A stretch of DNA of 64,000 nucleotides from Antedon mediterranea (taxonomy: Eukaryota; Echinodermata; Crinoidea; Comatulida; Antedonidae), in assembly GCF_964355755.1 (NCBI RefSeq), contig NC_092671.1, forward strand, positions 193,001 to 257,000, in the 5' to 3' direction. The notes beneath the pieces are model-generated. The model saw only the letters and a list, made by a program, of their open reading frames with translations. It searched no databases and was not told where the DNA came from. The stretch's first letter is position 1; each line of letters begins with the position of its first letter. A program made the translations under genes and the position numbers. Shown here in pieces: positions 22,787-35,629 of the stretch.

Positions 22787-25700
22787 GTGTAATTAATAAA
22801 TTTTTTCATCTTATAGCAATTAATCATATTAATAATATTATTTTATTGCAAATAATAAGACATTCTACGCCATTTTGCGCATCATTAGTTTAATTATAAA
22901 AATTGTTTTTTTAAATTGTATTTTCAAATATTAATGACAATCTTGAAAATTGTCATGTGACCAATTTGAATTCCAAATACTCCATTCGGTTTGGACTAAT
23001 CAAACTCTTAATTGACCGATTTACTCCTACCAGCAAATACAAATACTATAAATTAAGTTATAATTATAGTGGATGTTGGTAAATTACAGTAAATAATGCT
23101 GGGTTTAAATTAATTGGCATAATGATTCAACTTGACAATCGGACTTCTGTAATGATAAAGAATAATACCTACATCATCATAAGTGGTGATTGTAGAAATA
23201 GTGTAATAATTATCAGCTCATTTTGGATCACGTTTATTGCCTATATGGCTTCTTAGATTTAGTGAACCATTTGCGTACAAGAAATGTTCTCTATTATTAT
23301 GTTTTCTTATTGTAGGATAAATTAGCATCAACAAGATGATTAGATAAAGAAGTCGTATTAACTTCCATTACTAAGCAAATACAAATGTTCAAAATGTATC
23401 TTGAAAACCATCCATGATGAACCGACATATGAACAATTTCGTTTCGTAGCTGTTGGTAGGTTATCGATATCAGTTTGTATGAATGACAAACTCTTTAAAA
23501 GGTAAACTAACATATAAAACAAGGCCGTATACATGGCTGCATTAGCGTGTCCAAATTTGAGTGTTTACCGACCGATCGACCAACCAACTGACCGACCGAC
23601 CGCTCAAGATCCTGTCTCTAGACTAGAGATATTTCTTTAAATTGTTGCTTTTGTTTTTTCGGAAACAATATTCATATTGGAAATTTAGCTCACTCTGTAG
23701 CGACCGAACAGACATTACCTTTACAGGGAATTTTGATTTGTGATTCGAGTTCGAATTGTTTAAAATAGAAACATAGTCTTAGAGTATATTAGGAGAAACG
23801 TTGCGGAGATTAATATCAAATTAGGCCGATAGATTCAAACGTTTTTCCTATTATTACTTACATTGCATTGATTCTCTGAATTGATATCTTTTACAAAAAC
23901 AGGTTAAGTTTCTTATAATATGGAATTCGCTTGCGATTAAAGAATCTTAAATGTATAAATATAAGTAAGTTGAATGAGTCATTTATCTACCTCATATTCA
24001 TCATAATCGTCAATCTGTATCACATGTTACCCATTGTAGTATATCACCATTTTAGGTAGGTTACTTTATCACATATATTCAACATACAATTATGAAGCAG
24101 GATACATTGTTGATGTGAAACAAGCTATTTTTAATCAACATACTCTCATATTCATTTGGTGTGAACAGTTACATGTATAAGGCGTTCTCAAACTTGTATG
24201 TAATCATTCATTTTTCATTTCCAATTTGCTGCAATTAAGTGCACTTTCTTTGGACAGATATACCGATGTATACATTTTTCATAATTAATACCTGTACTTT
24301 AGCTGAACCAACAAGTAGGCTGATTTCCCATTATCAAAATTGTTATAAACCAACAAATGCAATATAGTGGTGCGGTATTTGTATCATGTGGAACATTTCC
24401 ATTATAGGCCCTGTGGCTACATTGGGACTGTATCGTTGTTTCTTATTGAATACCCTTTATGTTGTTGTTGCACGTACATACGTTTTCATTAAGGGCTCTG
24501 TGTCTTCAATTTCATCCTATTTGTTTCATAATCTGATGTGTTAACTTGTATTTGTCTCGAAATACTCTCTTCAGAATGCATTGCACGGATATCCAATATT
24601 GCTTCCGGGCCGTTAACCCATAACTGATTTATCGACAGAAAAAAAAAACCTTTTAAATGCAAGGTATACAGTACTCTTTTTGTAATTCTGTATGTGTTAT
24701 GATGTGCGTTTTTTATTATGTGCTGTGAAGAACAGAATGGTCATACTTGAATTGATGTACATTGCGTGGTCAGGAATTGTTATTTTGTCCACTTGAGCAT
24801 CATCTTGGGTAACATCACGTATCTACCCTGTTTGTAAATACATATAACCTTTGTCTGCAATAAATTTCGATACACTTTACTAAATTATCATTCATGTCAC
24901 GAATGTATGTAAATTCAGTCTCGGCTTGATTAACACTCTTTCAAAATATCAGGTTGCCGTCGTCCTTTGTTCATGTGGCTATTCATCCCCGTGGATTCAT
25001 GTACAGGTACTTTCAAAAGGCTGTTAAAGTTATAATGGCATTATAACATTTCATTTAATAAGAAAATGGAATAATTATAAGGTATAGTTTGTATAAATAT
25101 ACAAGAGAGGATAGAAGAGATGAACATACATTAGAAATGAATACAGTTTATTGTTAACCTTCACAACGAAGCTTTGGGTAAGAAAGCAACTTTCAACACT
25201 CTTTAAAAAAAAATCGATAACTTGTTTAATTTGATAAAAGGTCGAAATACACGCGGCCCTCATAGTAAGAATCCCTTCATTTATAAAACTAATATATAAA
25301 TAAGTGAATTAAACTTGTTTTTGCCAAGGAAGAGGTGAATTTACTAGAGATATATTTGAATTGTATTGTTTTTACAATTTAAAATGTGGACATAAGTTAC
25401 CCATAGACAACATTTGAACAGAGTTGTTCAACGACCAACAAAAGAGGAAGGTACATTGTTGATAGGCGACAATTTGGTCTTACGATATTATCTCAACAAT
25501 TACACATTTATATTGAGTATAATGTAATATTTTGTTAAATAATTAGGCTCTAAAGTATAATGTAAATCTACAATTAAACGATTACCATAGTTGGAATGAT
25601 TCTGCAAATCTTAATAGCCGATATACTCGCCATCGATTGAGTGAGTGAGTGTGTGAGTGGATGAGTGAATGAAGAAGGAGAAGTGTGTAGACAGTCCTAA

Positions 25701-26238
25701 TACATTGAAACGAGGACGGAGTCACCGTTTAACTGTGTATTATAATACACGCTAAATTCTTCCTTTCCATTAGCTGATAACTATGAAATGGATTTTTCTA
25801 TGAATCTTCGCAATATATGTAATATTATATTTACATTTTTGTGCCTGTAACAGCTTTTACCCCAAATTCACGTTTTTTATTAGTTTCTATGTTTTTTATA
25901 CTATAGTACGTTGAATGATAATTAATATTTTAAAATGAGCTGGAACGTATTACATTTTCATATTATTAACAATTAATGAAATTGTTGAAGTCAAATGTAG
26001 AAGAGTTTTAAAATGTTTATGAGTTATGCATTGAAAAATACAATAGGAAATTTGGACTGGTATGAAACCAATGAATATTAAATTATAATACAGGATTATA
26101 TTTATCGTTATACTCTGTTATACAGTTAGACTCTGTCATGTCATTGATTAAATTTTGTGTCGAACTCGAGTCTTGGAATAGTTATTATTGAACCAAGGTA
26201 ACCTTAATGAAGAACATAGTATCTCACAATTTTCCCGG
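22787..26238. other. Long AT-rich stretch without supported genes
   Basis: Only simple repeats were seen: a CCGACCGA-type run near 23565-23610 and a GAGTGAGTGAG-type run near 25640-25670. No exon could be recognised by domain content. Confidence 0.45.
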
Positions 26239-27014
26239 TTTTAGTCGCGTGGAAGCGACTCTATAGTTCTCTATGTCGGTCTGTCGGTCTGTCGGTCCGG
26301 TATCACTATGCGTTTTATCGCTTTCTGACCTTATCTTGATATCAGTTTAATCTAGCTAGGTCAATTTTTCACAGTATATTCCTTATGGCCAGGAATCGAT
26401 GTGGTTTTATTTTCACGGTGCGCAATAACAAATTACGCGGTCTACGCACAATTTAACGAAATCACGTTTGTAATCATATCTTCACAACCATGAATCACAA
26501 TTAAATAAAATTTGGTACTCATAAATTTCAGGGCATAAATCATCATATGGCAATACAATTACGTGCGTAGCGCATGTAACGCATGCGTACGCGCGCTTAA
26601 AATTTTCAAAATTTATTTTCGATGAAATAAGAGTACGTTTCAGGCAATTTTAAGCGTTTACAAAATTGCCATGAGTGCGCATATTTTTGCGCGCGCACTG
26701 CGCGTTAAATGTTATTGCGCACTCTTTTTGCCCGATTTCTGTTTTCTTGACTTACTTTTCAACTCGAAATTACGTTATACGAGCACGTCAAAAGTGACAG
26801 GCTACGCACGTGTAAATTAAAAAAATATAAATGTTTTTAAACATTTCAACATTTTTAAACATGTCAGTAATTTCGGTCAGTATAGTTCACTATGTCGGTC
26901 TGTCTGTCGGTCTGTCGGTCTGTCTGTCGGTCTGTCTGTCGGTCTGCCGGTCTGTCTGTCGGTCCGGTATCACTATGCATTGTAGCACGCGACTTAATGG
27001 CTGTTGGCCTTGTT
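26239..27014 (+). mobile_element. 0.8-kb dispersed element, copy 1, with two internal GTCGGTCTGTC arrays
   Basis: This 776-bp unit matches 38407-39219 in inverted orientation over its full length. Near the ends are TTTAGTCGCGTG and the complement of TTAAGTCGCGTG, a near-perfect 12-bp inverted pair. Each end also carries a GTCGGTCTGTCTGTC microsatellite bordered by AGTTCACTATG or a close relative, and CCGGTATCACTATGC. The middle has CpG-rich, alternating purine-pyrimidine words such as GCGCGCGCACTGCGCG. There is no coding frame apart from microsatellite artefacts, so it is non-autonomous. Confidence 0.85.
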
Positions 27015-27831
27015 TATAATGACGACACTTTATCTGTTAATTATGTAATTGTATATTTTATAATAGCTGAACTTAGATATGGTCGATTTTAATATCTTTA
27101 CTTACACTATACATCGATCTTTCTTATATCCTCTTTCTGGTTTCCATCGTCGACTTTATTGTGTGCCATAGGCGTACTGATTTTCTCTAGCTTCATCACT
27201 TTTATTAGGATCATTCCTTATTTAATTGCTAGAACAAGAAAGTTAATTTTCTTTTATACGGAATATACTATGCAATGTTCCATCGTGATCGATTATCTAG
27301 ATAGAGAAAACTCGATTACTTTAAAAACAATATAATTAAGTTCTTACGGGCAATTATTCAAACATGACGTTTACGCGGCCATTCATCTTGTTTTTCGAAT
27401 ACAAATTGTTAAAAGCATGAATTACCTTCACTGTTAAAGACAGGACTGGCTATTATAGGTCTATATTTACTTGACTTATCGTCTGGAAACACTCATTTTT
27501 ATTCAATAATTAATTACTACATTTTTTTTTCAATAGTAATTTTCAATGTTAGTGTGCTTCCAGGAAAGTAAACTAAAATATTAAGAAGACGGAACTGTTA
27601 TAGAATCCAGAGCGGTAGTTTTGTGGAAAAGGATTTTTGGTTTAATTAATAATGGTGAGGAATATCCTGCATGAATGTAGATGGCGTAAATATGAGTAAA
27701 ACATTATCATAACAATATTGTTTTAGGAAATACAACAATGATTCGTTGCTTGTATCAAACAGATTGAGAGTGGAGGTGGAGTTCACTTACTTCTCATTCA
27801 TCTCAAGTTGATTAATGTATGTACAGGTTAA
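27015..27831. other. AT-rich DNA, nothing recognised
   Basis: No supported gene, RNA or repeat. Confidence 0.5.
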
Positions 27832-28008
27832 GCGTGGGTCCCACTAGCGACGCAACACAAGGACGTAACGCAACGCAAGTGAATTGACCAATCACAAGCG
27901 ATGGCTTATTCGCTTGTGATTGCTAACTGTCCATAACTTCGCCTGCCATTGGTTAAAACGCTTGCGTTGCGTTTACGTCCTTGCGTTACGTTCTAGTGGG
28001 AACCAAGC
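27832..28008. mobile_element. MITE with CCCACTAG-type inverted ends, copy 2
   Basis: Ends read GCGTGGGTCCCACTAG on the left and the complement of GCTTGGTTCCCACTAG on the right. Inner words GCAACGCAAGTG and AATTGACCAATCACAAGCG pair with ATTGGTTAAAACGC and CTTGCGTTGCGTTTACG on the other arm. The element is 177 bp and has no ORF. It is closely related to the copy at 7595-7745 but is not identical. Confidence 0.82.
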
Positions 28009-30337
28009 TTTGCATTCTTAATTGTTTTCCACTACAGCCTATATATACGTTGTAGTGGTTGTAGCTTCCACTAGTTTGTGCTTATAATGTTTTAGCGATT
28101 TCAGTCATTCTATATGGTTTCTTCTTTAAAGGGTTAGGGACGCATTTGTATTATCTTGTATGATAGCACGTTGCATATTGAGACAGACTGAAATGCATAA
28201 AACTATCTGTAAATTCATTTAGGTAGACTCTGTTAAATAGTGTATATTAAACATTACAGTAATTGATTTGAGGTGACATAATCTGCTTGTCATTATTAGG
28301 TTGACATGGCCACATTGTGCTCTAATCAATTTTATTAATTAAGACATATTAACTACATTATAGCTAAGCATAAGCAATTTATTTTAATTTAAGTATATTT
28401 GACGTCATTGAAATTCACAACCAAAACATTCTTGTATACAACTGCATACTCTCACCTTTCAAGAAAAGAAATCTTTCATGATTAGTTGTAAGAAATATTT
28501 GAGATAAATTAAACGATCATTATGACTGTACATTGCACATTTAAAGTACAATACTGCTCTGCTGGCCTGACTTGTTAATAATATTTACGACTCGCGTGAT
28601 ACGTTAGCTAAATTAATGTTTAGGGATTCCATTTATGACATATTGCGTTAATTGTTTTCAAAAAACATGTTTTCTAGTTCAACACATTATAAAGTGCAAA
28701 CAGTGTAACCCTTTCGTTGTTGACAACGTTTTAAAGAGATACTTTTCACACACACTAACTTCAGAATGTTGTAGGAGGATATAAAGGCCTCTTAACGCCT
28801 TAAGCTAATTTGAGTATTTTACAAAAGTACAATAACGCTGCGGTATATGAAAAGCCCAGAAAAACTCCATATGTTGTATACAATTATACAGAGAACGTCT
28901 GTTGCATAGATTATTATAAATTAAATTAGGCTGCAATAATTATTCTTAACAAACATTAGGCATGTTGTATACATAACTTTTTAAATGCATATCGTAGATC
29001 ACTGTCTCCGGCTGAGTATTCGAGTATTATTAGTGACTTAATTTCTATACAAACCCTAAAGCAATCTGCCAAACATGTCACTTCTGTAGCCTAAATATCC
29101 ATTTTAATCATGATTTTGTATGGAAATGGATATTAAAGGTTGATGTGAGCATCATTATACTGTACATCAATTACTTATTATTTTGATATCTCTAGCGAAT
29201 AGAAAATGAGCCACTTGTCACTCTTCCAAATCAGTCTTAGTTGATCAAACTTCTATACTGTCCATCAAGTTCGTTATGTTCAAGAAGGAATGATGATTAT
29301 ATATAAAGACATTGTAGATAATTCTGATGATGACGTTACTTACGGTCATGATAATTATATTGAGGCAGACGAAAAGGTTTAAATTGCAATACTGGAAACA
29401 AGTTTTATTTTACGAAATTTAATATAAATGAATTACTTGACTGCAATGATAACTATTAAGAATGCAGTGTTTGGTTATGTACGTTGTTAAATATAATGTA
29501 CTTCAAATCAGATAAACCCTAATCGATCCTATAGGCTTCAATCTTATTTTTATATACAAGGTTAATAATATTGTTTTTAAATGTAATTCATCGTGTGAAG
29601 ATAACCACCTGCCCTTGCCTGCTGCCTTAGCAATGAACGAATAGTCTCATGTCTCTTGACTATTCATTACTGTCAACGCAAAACAAACATTAATTAACAT
29701 TTTGAATCAGTAGCAAACAAATAAGAAGAAGAATAATATAGCGATTGAGTATGTTCTTGTTGCACGAGAACAATAAACGTTGAATGTAGGCCTACATTTA
29801 TAAATGTTGTCAATAAATTAAAAATCCGGTTATGATCACACATTTTACTCGAATATACAGATTTATAAATTACATAGCATAATATATAATTGGCATGCTA
29901 ATCCCTGGCGAAGCAGCAAATCCCGTTGGATAGTCCCATGCCAATCAATGTGCGATGTACTTGCGTATTCATATCCCAGCTCTATTTAGGATGGCTCTTT
30001 AATTACAAGAATTGAATAACAGTGATTGTAAATCACACATGTCAAATTATTTCTGAAAACTATTTAATATAATCGATTGCTGCAATTTTGACCTTCAAAA
30101 TTAGATCAATAATGTATTTTGACTTATGTTTATCAATATAGTATAATTTAAAAAGCAACCTTAGTAATAATCCTTCACATTTGTGTTTCAAATTTATAAA
30201 AGTGCGAAACCTTTTTAATTTACAATATAATTGTATCAAAGGATTGTTTAAGTTTACGCCAACGGCTTGAATCTCACTAGTTAATTCAACTTTTTACACA
30301 ACAAATATCTATTTCATACTATACTATATAGTATACA
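28009..30337. other. AT-rich DNA without supported genes
   Basis: A spaced inverted pair TTGGCATG / CATGCCAA at about 29890-29945 is the only structure noticed. No exons were recognised. Confidence 0.45.
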
Positions 30338-30775
30338 ACTCGCAACAGTCGCGCTTAGTAAACTAAACAATGTCTGGATACGAAAAGATAAAGTGAATGA
30401 AGAAACACGCGTGAAGCTTTACTATTCGTTTGTCAAACCCATACTGACCTACAACTGCGGAACATGGGGTTTAACCAAAGAGGAGGAAACTAAATTAGAT
30501 ACATATCATAGACGCCAATTAAGGAATATAATAAGAGTTCGGTATCCACAAAGGATTTCTAACATTTATATAAAAGATGCAACGCACGACCCTTATCTTA
30601 AGAAATCGTCGAAGCACGATGTAAGTTTTTCGGACATAATATATTGAGACAAGATAGGAATACACCAGCAAATCTGGTCATAAAGGTCTACTTCACAAAC
30701 ACAAAACACAAAAAATACAGAGGTAGGCCTAAATGCACACTTCCAGTTACTTTAAACAATGACATAAAAAGGTGA
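30338..30775 (+). pseudogene. Non-LTR retrotransposon reverse transcriptase C-terminal part, frameshifted
   Basis: The plus frame starts upstream of the first ATG (30393): the readable protein begins about 30338 with ALSKLNNVWIRKDKVNEETR and continues with KPILTYNCGTWGLTKEEE and YHRRQLRNIIRVRYPQRISN. This is the thumb and tail region of a non-LTR reverse transcriptase (pattern K..L..YG.E.W.LT, then HRR.LR.I...R..D..SN). The frame is broken near 30640 by a small insertion. It resumes with ILRQDRNTPANL and KYRGRPKCTLPVTLNNDIKR, ending at a TGA near 30773. The catalytic part is missing, so the copy is dead. It runs into the tandem block at 30836. Confidence 0.85.
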
Positions 30776-30835
30776 ACCCCCTAGCATGATGAGGCTGGAG
30801 ACAATGAAAGATGTTGGCTATTTTAGAAAGTTGGC

Positions 30836-31493
30836 CAACAAACGAAAGGAATGGAAAACCCTGGTACAAAGAGTAAGCAAGGCAGCCCAGGCGGAGAAAT
30901 CAGAAGATTACTCGGCGAAGAGGCACTACCAACAAACGAAAGGAATAGAGAAACCTGGTACAAAAGGTAAGCAAGGCAGCCCAGGCGGAGAAATCAGAAG
31001 ATTACTCGGCGAAGAGGCACTACCAACAAACGAAAGGAATGGAGAAACCTGGTACAAAGAGTAGGCAAGGCAGCCCAGGCGGAGAAATCAGAAGATTACT
31101 CGGCGAAGAGGCACTACCAACAAACGAAAGGAATGGAGAAACCTGGTACAAAGAGTAAGCAAGGCAGCCCAGGCGGAGAAATCAGAAGATTACTCGGCGA
31201 AGAGGCACTACCAACAAACGAAAGGAATGGAGAAACCTGGTACAAAGAGTAAGCAAGGCAGCCCAGGCGGAGAAATCAGAAGATTACTCGGCGAAGAGGC
31301 ACTACCAACAAACGAAAGGAATGGAGAAACCTGGTACAAAGAGTAAGCAAGGCAGCCCAGGCGGAGAAATCAGAAGATTACTCGGCGAAGAGGCACTACC
31401 AACAAACGAAAGGAATGGAGAAACCTGGTACAAAGACTAAGCAAGGCAGCCCAGGCGGAGAAATCAGATGATTACTCGGCGAAGAGGCACTAA
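30836..31493 (+). repeat. Seven tandem copies of a 94-bp retrotransposon 3' segment
   Basis: Copies begin at 30836, 30930, 31024, 31118, 31212, 31306 and 31400. Each holds CAACAAACGAAAGGAATGG, AACCTGGTACAAAGAGTAAG and GAAGATTACTCGGCGAAGAG. The first copy continues the reverse transcriptase C-terminal reading (LANKRKEWKTLVQRVSKAAQ). Because 94 is not a multiple of three, later copies shift frame each time. The block ends in a TAA-repeat tail (TAACTAATAATAATAATAC), consistent with the true 3' end of the retroelement. The copies are nearly identical, so the amplification is recent. Confidence 0.92.
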
Positions 31494-32918
31494 CTAATAA
31501 TAATAATACTATATAGTTGTTACACATTATATGTTTAAATAACATTGGAAGACAGAACCTAGTCTGCGTCTATCCTTTAATTTTTTACATTTGATGCTTT
31601 ACATTATATTTATTAACCAATATTTTAAACATCGGTATTATAGATATATTTTGAATGAATAACTAACTTTAAAATTCAATCACGAACTACAACATCGCGC
31701 TGACAAAACTCCTTTGCCGCTGACGAAATTCAAACTCTTTTGTCGCTGACGAAATTTAAACTCCTTTGCCTCTATGACATTCACACATTTCTGACGTACC
31801 AACGGCAACAAGTCATTCAAATTTTTCATCATTTCCAATGAATGCATACGTTTTACAAGTTTTGATTTTTATATAGATAATGGATTTTGGCGCTGTATAT
31901 AGCCATCGGATGTTTTATAATTAGTGTCAGGAGACATATTTGCTTACTGAAAATCTATGCAAACTTACTAAAGACAGTTTGGTTCTATGACACATCAGTC
32001 TTGCCATTCGTATTAAGTTCTTTATGGAGCATCGGGGACTCCAAGTCTAATTAAATGTTGAATAGTAATCGGAAATGCACGTATTTTAAAGAAGTTTAAT
32101 TGAATTATAGAATAAGAGAGTTTTTATTATCACTAATTTATACAAACAATATATATAACAAATTAATCAGCGGAAAAAGCTCTAACTTGACTTGGGTTTA
32201 GTGGTTTTCGATTAACGTCATTTGACAGGCGATATTTGAATCATTCAAAATGTTACATTTATCTTGTTGTGGCAATTTCGAAAGAACATCCAACAGAGAG
32301 TTGATTCCCATCTGCATCATGAAAAACCTGCTCATTTTCTAGAATCTCTTCTATAATGTCATGAGATTGCTGTTAGTTACTGAACCAAAGAACAACCCAT
32401 TGATGAATTTGCTATTCTTATGTGTTACAATGAATCTGCTTTCTGTAATGTTTCCATTGTTACTATGATGTTAAATGTATGCTATTGAGGTATATCACTA
32501 TTATAGCCTATTAGATCAAACTTGTTCAAACTGCTTTCTGATGAATGTTATTATATCGATATTTGCCTATTGTCTACGTTTCGGTTTTATCGTGTCCATT
32601 ACGACATTTCCAATCGTGGTTCAGTCATACAATACACTCTGCCTTCAATTTCACGTCTATTCACTCATTCTATACTACATTGTTGTATCAGAATCATAAG
32701 AGACAAGTATTTTAATATCATTGGATTTTCAACGATTTCTGTCAATGATAGCTATTGCTAGAATTGATTACATTATTGATGACTATAACCGCTGTCAAAT
32801 TCACTTGAAATAAGACACCATATCACTGCAAAATCAATTCGTTGAGTTCATAGAATCGACTTTTGAAATTGGAATAGTTTTTCTAGACCTTATTTTAATA
32901 ATTGCGATACCAGTGGGA
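31494..32918. other. AT-rich DNA; small CGCTGACGAAATT repeat
   Basis: Three diverged copies of CGCTGACGAAATT.AAACTC occur near 31696-31765. Otherwise nothing is recognised. Confidence 0.5.
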
Positions 32919-33250
32919 TTTTTTATTTTATTTATTTTTTATTTCATGTCTTTAGGCACATCATGTGGCCAAGAATTACATATAGTAAATTAATCTCTGT
33001 CCTATGATAGGTATAAATATCCATGACAAATGGGCTGTTATAAACCAGTGCATTAGGTAACCCACTGAGCCCCCTACTCGTATTGGTTTTTTTACGGGTA
33101 AACTGTGCACTTGCCGGTTTATAGTTCCTATTGGTGGAGAATACTTGTCCCACCATCAGAACTAGGAGCTACTTGGCCTCGAACCCATTCCGATAATGTT
33201 GGCTCTTTAGGAGGGTAATAGGCGTCCCTGTTAACCACTCGCCAGTTTGA
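32919..33250 (-). mobile_element. tRNA-derived SINE
   Basis: On the minus strand the 5' head has an A-box-like GAGTGGTTAACAGGG (around 33227-33241) and, 40-60 bp on, a perfect B box GGTTCGAGGCC (33175-33185), the internal polymerase III promoter layout of tRNA-derived SINEs. A roughly 230-bp body follows (landmarks CCAATAGGAACTATAAACCG, ACCTATCATAGGACAGAG, TTCTTGGCCACATGATG). The element ends in an A-rich tail, GAAATAAAAAATAAATAAAA. No second copy lies in the window, so family limits are approximate. Confidence 0.75.
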
Positions 33251-35586
33251 CTCGCTCTGATAATAGCTCAACAGTTACAACGATATTCTCGTCTCACCTC
33301 AAATAAAGATCAGTCGAGTGTCAATCCATCTCTCGGTTGGTAAACTACAACCGATTAGATTAGATATTTCAGATTTCCATAATGTTATGTATGTCATTAC
33401 ATCATTGCGCAACAAATGTGGGTTACGTCACTCTACATGTTGCAGACATAAATCAATAATATTAAATGTTTCAAGTGTTTGAAGCATTATATATTGAAAT
33501 ACTGTAGGCCTACATTTTAATAATCAAGATTCAAGGAAACTTACATATTTGAAATGTGCAATTATATGAATCGGACAATATTAGTGAATTGGATAGAAAT
33601 CACAACTGTTTCTTCTTGTATTTTGAATTATCACAATAAACGACAGCAACCGACAATACGAACTATCGTTATATACAATATTATACCCCGATGGCCAATA
33701 TTCGCACATTATTCAAACTAATTGTGATTTCACTGAAGCAATTGTATAGTCATACAAATAACGTATACACATTATTATTATTAGCAAGGATTTAGATTTT
33801 TGTAGCAGACAATATGTACATTTCTTTGAGTAAACAATAACAAAGAGCTAACTTATGTAGCTTCAAATTGTTTTAAATTATAAATTAATCTAGGAATTTA
33901 CTTTAATTCAACTGTAATAGTTGATATGCAGTTAATATGACGTTTTCCGATCATAACGCCTTTTAATGCAATGGTCAATATTTATCTAGCAACATCAATC
34001 TTGTTAATTAAAATAATATATAATTACTTCAAAATACATGTCATAGATTCAGCAAGTCATTCGAGAACGATGAATCGGATGCGGAAGATGGGTCACTATG
34101 GTATATTGTACCATGTAATAGGCCTACGTCTTCTAGCAGATATGTTAAAATAATTACTTTTGTTAAAGAAGCTATAAACACAGTTTCGCAATAACTGTTG
34201 TGACCGTTTGTACCGTCATTCATGGTACTTTATGGCAACTCAACATTTCATTATTTGTTTTTAACTTTTTTTAGAAAATATATTTGAAATGACTAGATAA
34301 TGATTATTTATTTATTTTTATGGTCCTTTAAAACACATACCAATAATCCAGTTACCATCGCCTTAAATATATTTTAAAGCTTGTTACAAATCACATAAAA
34401 TGCAATTACATTTTTTCTTTTCAGGAATATCACGTCATTCTTTCCGTTTATATTTACATTTCGAACAAACATATTAACATTTAAGATAGATGACCATTAA
34501 AAGTGTTTATTCACGCAATACATTGAGAAAAATGCATGATCAAATCGGAAAGATTCAAGGATTGGGTTGGTATATAATTCTATTTTGATCAAACGAGGAG
34601 GGCGTGATTTGACCACGCATCCTCTCCGATAAATAGATTTGCATCAAAAACACATTTGTTCTTATTTCTGATTTCAGACGACATTGCCACGAATACGTTT
34701 TTTAACAATCTGTCACTTTTTGTGATGCAAGGAATTTATAATAAACTCCATAGTTAGATCTCAAAATGATGTTGGTTCGAATATCGTTTTAACACTTTAC
34801 AATATACATTACAGTCATTCTATAGATATTTAATACAGGCCTATGTTAGAAGGAAATACATACTTAAATAATTGACAAACATAACAGCACTAACTAACAT
34901 ACAGTTCACTCTGATGCCAGTCCTGGTTTGGAGGTTCGGGATAATTTGGCTGAATGCATTCATGAAGTTTGGTGGCCTATGAATCAAAGTAGACCAATAT
35001 GGAACGAATGGTTTGACTTTTCACCACATGTTTATCCCTTAAATTATCTATAAAATATAAAAAAAATAAAAAACAAACCATTAAAAGTGTTTACTCACGA
35101 AATTTTCCAAACAGCAGGTAATAAAAACAACGTTATAAGTCATTAGGCCTAATTTGTTAAGGAGTTGCCGTGCTCCTAGTTCTATTTTAAAATGGAGGTT
35201 CTTCAAACTATAGGCCTGTATTCCGAATTGAACTACTTAAAATTGTATTTACAGTAGTCTCTGCATAATATTTGATCTGAGTGTATAACAAAATCCATGA
35301 AATGATACATTTACGCAGATTTTTTTTTAATGAGCATGAGATAAATTATTTCTGATCATGATTTAAACGATTTCTATTTCAGTATGTCCGATTTATTAAA
35401 TACATATTAGGTAAATCTTCAACATTGGATGATTGGAATTTGTTTTAATTATTTCAACGCCATGCAAAACCGTTCTCAAGCCAGCGGCAAACCTCACGCT
35501 TAACGCGTTACAATTCCGTATGTCTACGGGCCTATAACAATATGTGTCAACAACATAAATAGGCTACAAATTAATGAATGCGTTTT
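33251..35586. other. AT-rich DNA without supported genes
   Basis: Nothing beyond simple sequence was recognised. Two mutually antisense 60-codon frames at about 33971-34223 have no family resemblance. Confidence 0.45.
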
Positions 35587-35587
35587 G

Positions 35588-35629
35588 CTATAATCATGGA
35601 CCTATAAATGTATAGGTCCATGCTATAAT
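35588..35629. mobile_element. 28-bp palindrome flanked by 7-bp direct repeats
   Basis: CATGGACCTATA, then AATG, then TATAGGTCCATG (35595-35622) is a hairpin with 12-bp perfect arms. It is flanked on each side by CTATAAT (35588-35594 and 35623-35629), which looks like a target-site duplication. It could be an internally deleted transposon reduced to its two inverted ends. Confidence 0.6.

Noticed and set aside
26831-27092. Cys/Ser/Val-rich proteins from GTCGGTCTGTC arrays
   Set aside because: Low-complexity translations of a microsatellite inside a mobile element.
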